In this document: piece by piece, positions 62,989 to 64,000 of the stretch
How the letters are laid out: the number at the start of each line of letters is the position of its first letter
Position numbering within the stretch: the first letter of the stretch is position 1
Origin: Gelidibacter pelagius
GTDB lineage: Bacteria > Bacteroidota > Bacteroidia > Flavobacteriales > Flavobacteriaceae
Direction: 5' to 3'
NCBI RefSeq assembly: GCF_017581925.1
Contig: NZ_JAGEVG010000002.1
Span: 186,001-250,000, forward strand
DNA length: 64,000 bases
Made by a program: the position numbers and the translations under genes
The notes under the pieces: generated by a model
What the model was told of the DNA's origin: nothing
Seen by the model: the letters and a program-made list of their open reading frames with translations, nothing else
Database searches by the model: none

Positions 62989-63528
62989 TTAATTCTTTCC
63001 AGAGTCCATCTTACTAAACACATCCCATACCACCACGCCACAACTCACTGAGATGTTCAACGAATGTTTTGTCCCAAATTGCGGAATCTCCAAAATCAAA
63101 TCACTTGCATTTACCACATTTTGGGTCACGCCTTTCACCTCATTGCCAAATACCAACGCGTAAGTAGTTTGTGGTTTAGGTTTAAAGTCGTTTAACATGA
63201 CCGACTGTTCTGCTTGTTCGATAGAAGCGACAATAACATTATCAGATTTGAGTTTCTGGATTAGATCGATTGTGTTTTCAACATATTCCCAGGCCACAGT
63301 TTCAGTACTTCCCAAAGCTGTTTTATGGATGTCTTTGTGTGGCGGTGTTGCCGTAATACCACACAGGTAAATTTTTTCGACCAAAAAAGCGTCCGAAGTT
63401 CTGAATACTGAACCTATGTTATTTAGGCTTCTGATATTGTCCAGAACAATAATAATCGGTGTTTTTTCTGTCTTTTTAAATTCGTCAACGCTCAATCGGT
63501 CGAGCTCGCTGTTTTTTAATTTTCTCAT
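62989..63528 (-). CDS. SpoU/TrmH family RNA methyltransferase
   Basis: A 179-residue 2'-O-methyltransferase of the knotted SPOUT class. Motif 1 is VLDNIRSLNNIGSVFRTSDA, motif 2 is ALVFGNEVKGV, and motif 3 is SLNISVSCGVVVWDVF. The small size, without an added RNA-binding domain, is like TrmL/TrmH-type tRNA enzymes; the target base is not certain. Confidence 0.9.
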   Translation of the reverse strand: MRKLKNSELDRLSVDEFKKTEKTPIIIVLDNIRSLNNIGSVFRTSDAFLVEKIYLCGITATPPHKDIHKTALGSTETVAWEYVENTIDLIQKLKSDNVIVASIEQAEQSVMLNDFKPKPQTTYALVFGNEVKGVTQNVVNASDLILEIPQFGTKHSLNISVSCGVVVWDVFSKMDSGKN

Positions 63529-63543
63529 TGAAAATATGTTTAT

Positions 63544-63563
63544 ATTCCCGCGAAGGCGGGAAT
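63544..63563. repeat. REP-like palindrome, copy 3 (variant)
   Basis: ATTCCCGC-GAAG-GCGGGAAT followed by CT. It matches copies 1 and 2 except for compensating T-to-C and A-to-G changes in the stem, so pairing is preserved. Confidence 0.8.
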
Positions 63564-63576
63564 CTTATAGTTTTAT

Positions 63577-63609
63577 AAACCTCTCAGGTTTTCAAAACCT
63601 GAGAGGTTT
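63577..63609. repeat. perfect 33-base inverted repeat
   Basis: AAACCTCTCAGGTTTT (63577-63592) pairs with AAAACCTGAGAGGTTT (63594-63609) around a single C. It is flanked by neither a gene end at terminator distance nor a long T run, so a repeat element is favoured over a terminator. Confidence 0.8.
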
Positions 63610-63877
63610 CAATAACGCGCCAATTCAGCTGAAAATGCAAATCTCTCAAATTTCGCACAAATTCACTGATTTCATATAAATTCAATAAACCCTCCGTGCA
63701 ACTCCGTGAAAACTCCGCGTATCTCTGTGGTATAACCATTCAAGAATTCATGGCCGCCTCACCCGTTCATTAATTGTAAATAACTTCTGCCCACTCCGTT
63801 TTCCAAACCCTCAAATAATAAGTACCTTAGCAGTCCTGATATTCAGGTCAAAAATACCACTAAAAAATACAAATCCA

Positions 63878-64000
63878 TTGGCAAAAAAAGTAAAAAAGGA
63901 AACGCCGTTAATGAAACAATACAATGCAATAAAAGCAAAGTATCCTGATGCCTTATTGCTTTTTAGGGTGGGCGACTTTTATGAAACCTTTGGACAGGAT
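63878..64000 (+). CDS. mutS: DNA mismatch repair protein MutS, first 41 codons
   Basis: The window ends inside this gene. The visible part has [19 protein letters not shown] and [13 protein letters not shown], the MutS N-terminal mismatch-recognition domain; the FYETF motif supplies the Phe and (here Glu) residues that probe mismatches. The start is taken as TTG 63878 (MAKKVKKE leader). ATG 63911 lies inside the conserved TPLMKQY segment and is less likely. Confidence 0.92.
   Translation, partial: MAKKVKKETPLMKQYNAIKAKYPDALLLFRVGDFYETFGQD

Larger units (their letters stand above)
63529..63877. other. intergenic region before mutS
   Basis: It holds the palindrome at 63544-63563, the 33-base inverted repeat at 63577-63609, repeat words ACTCCGTGAAAACTCCGCGT near 63690-63735, and a weak promoter (TACCTTAG at 63822-63829) ahead of mutS. 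A plus-strand open frame from within the methyltransferase gene to 63679 has no support as a gene. Confidence 0.55.

Overview
The window is a contiguous piece of an AT-rich genome from the Bacteroidota, family Flavobacteriaceae. The main evidence is the presence of the gliding/type IX secretion gene sprA, a RemB-like protein, a PorG-type barrel next to uppS-bamA, a PorP/SprF-like protein, a short primary sigma factor, and promoters of the TTTG-N19/20-TAnnTTTG type in front of several genes. Shine-Dalgarno sequences are generally not visible. The genus cannot be fixed from the sequence. Almost everything is core chromosome. I see no prophage, insertion sequence, CRISPR array, rRNA or tRNA.

Layout. 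At 1-384 is the start of a minus-strand exported protein that runs off the window. From 744 to 15705 come maeB, ruvA, sprA, gcvH, a VanZ-like gene, two TonB-like anchored proteins and a RemB-like outer-membrane protein. From 16086 to 21485 lies a respiratory block: heme O synthase, two different cytochrome oxidase subunit III genes, a subunit IV-like protein, a cysteine-poor SCO-like protein, SCO, a DUF420 protein and a small CxxC membrane protein. From 21617 to 29014 is a tripartite efflux cluster (ABC ATPase, two permeases, adaptor, TolC, second adaptor), followed by tsaB. Minus-strand genes from 29695 to 32163 encode an MscS channel, a DUF1304 gene broken by one stop codon, dodecin and an Nfu-type Fe-S protein.

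From 32543 to 39035 are a PorP/SprF-like protein, a VWA lipoprotein, a LytS/LytTR two-component pair and a gamma-carbonic-anhydrase-like protein. The minus-strand run 47338-39115 is an envelope-biogenesis cluster: CBS protein, nadK, porG, uppS, bamA, two ompH/skp genes and murI. Then come pdxJ, an alpha/beta hydrolase, a MORN-TonB fusion, a holin-like membrane protein, tig, clpP, clpX, a GH3-family protein, a DUF2797 protein, a small membrane protein, rpsU and rpoD, a large AsmA-like protein, a FolK-deoxynucleoside kinase fusion, a SpoU-type methyltransferase and the first 41 codons of mutS.

How it fits together. T9SS/gliding parts (SprA, PorG, RemB-like, PorP/SprF-like) sit beside general outer-membrane assembly genes (BamA, Skp-like). 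tig-clpP-clpX is a protein quality-control block. The respiratory block supplies heme O, copper delivery and accessory oxidase subunits, but subunits I and II are not here.

The most interesting signals are small-scale: a duplicated 88/89-bp inverted-repeat unit whose end reproduces the start context of an adaptor gene; a single nonsense codon in an otherwise intact DUF1304 gene; a C-x10/11-C TonB-C-like domain shared by four proteins of different architecture; a cysteine-poor SCO paralogue beside SCO; dispersed palindromes and word-like intergenic repeats; and terminator-like hairpins just upstream of some start codons.
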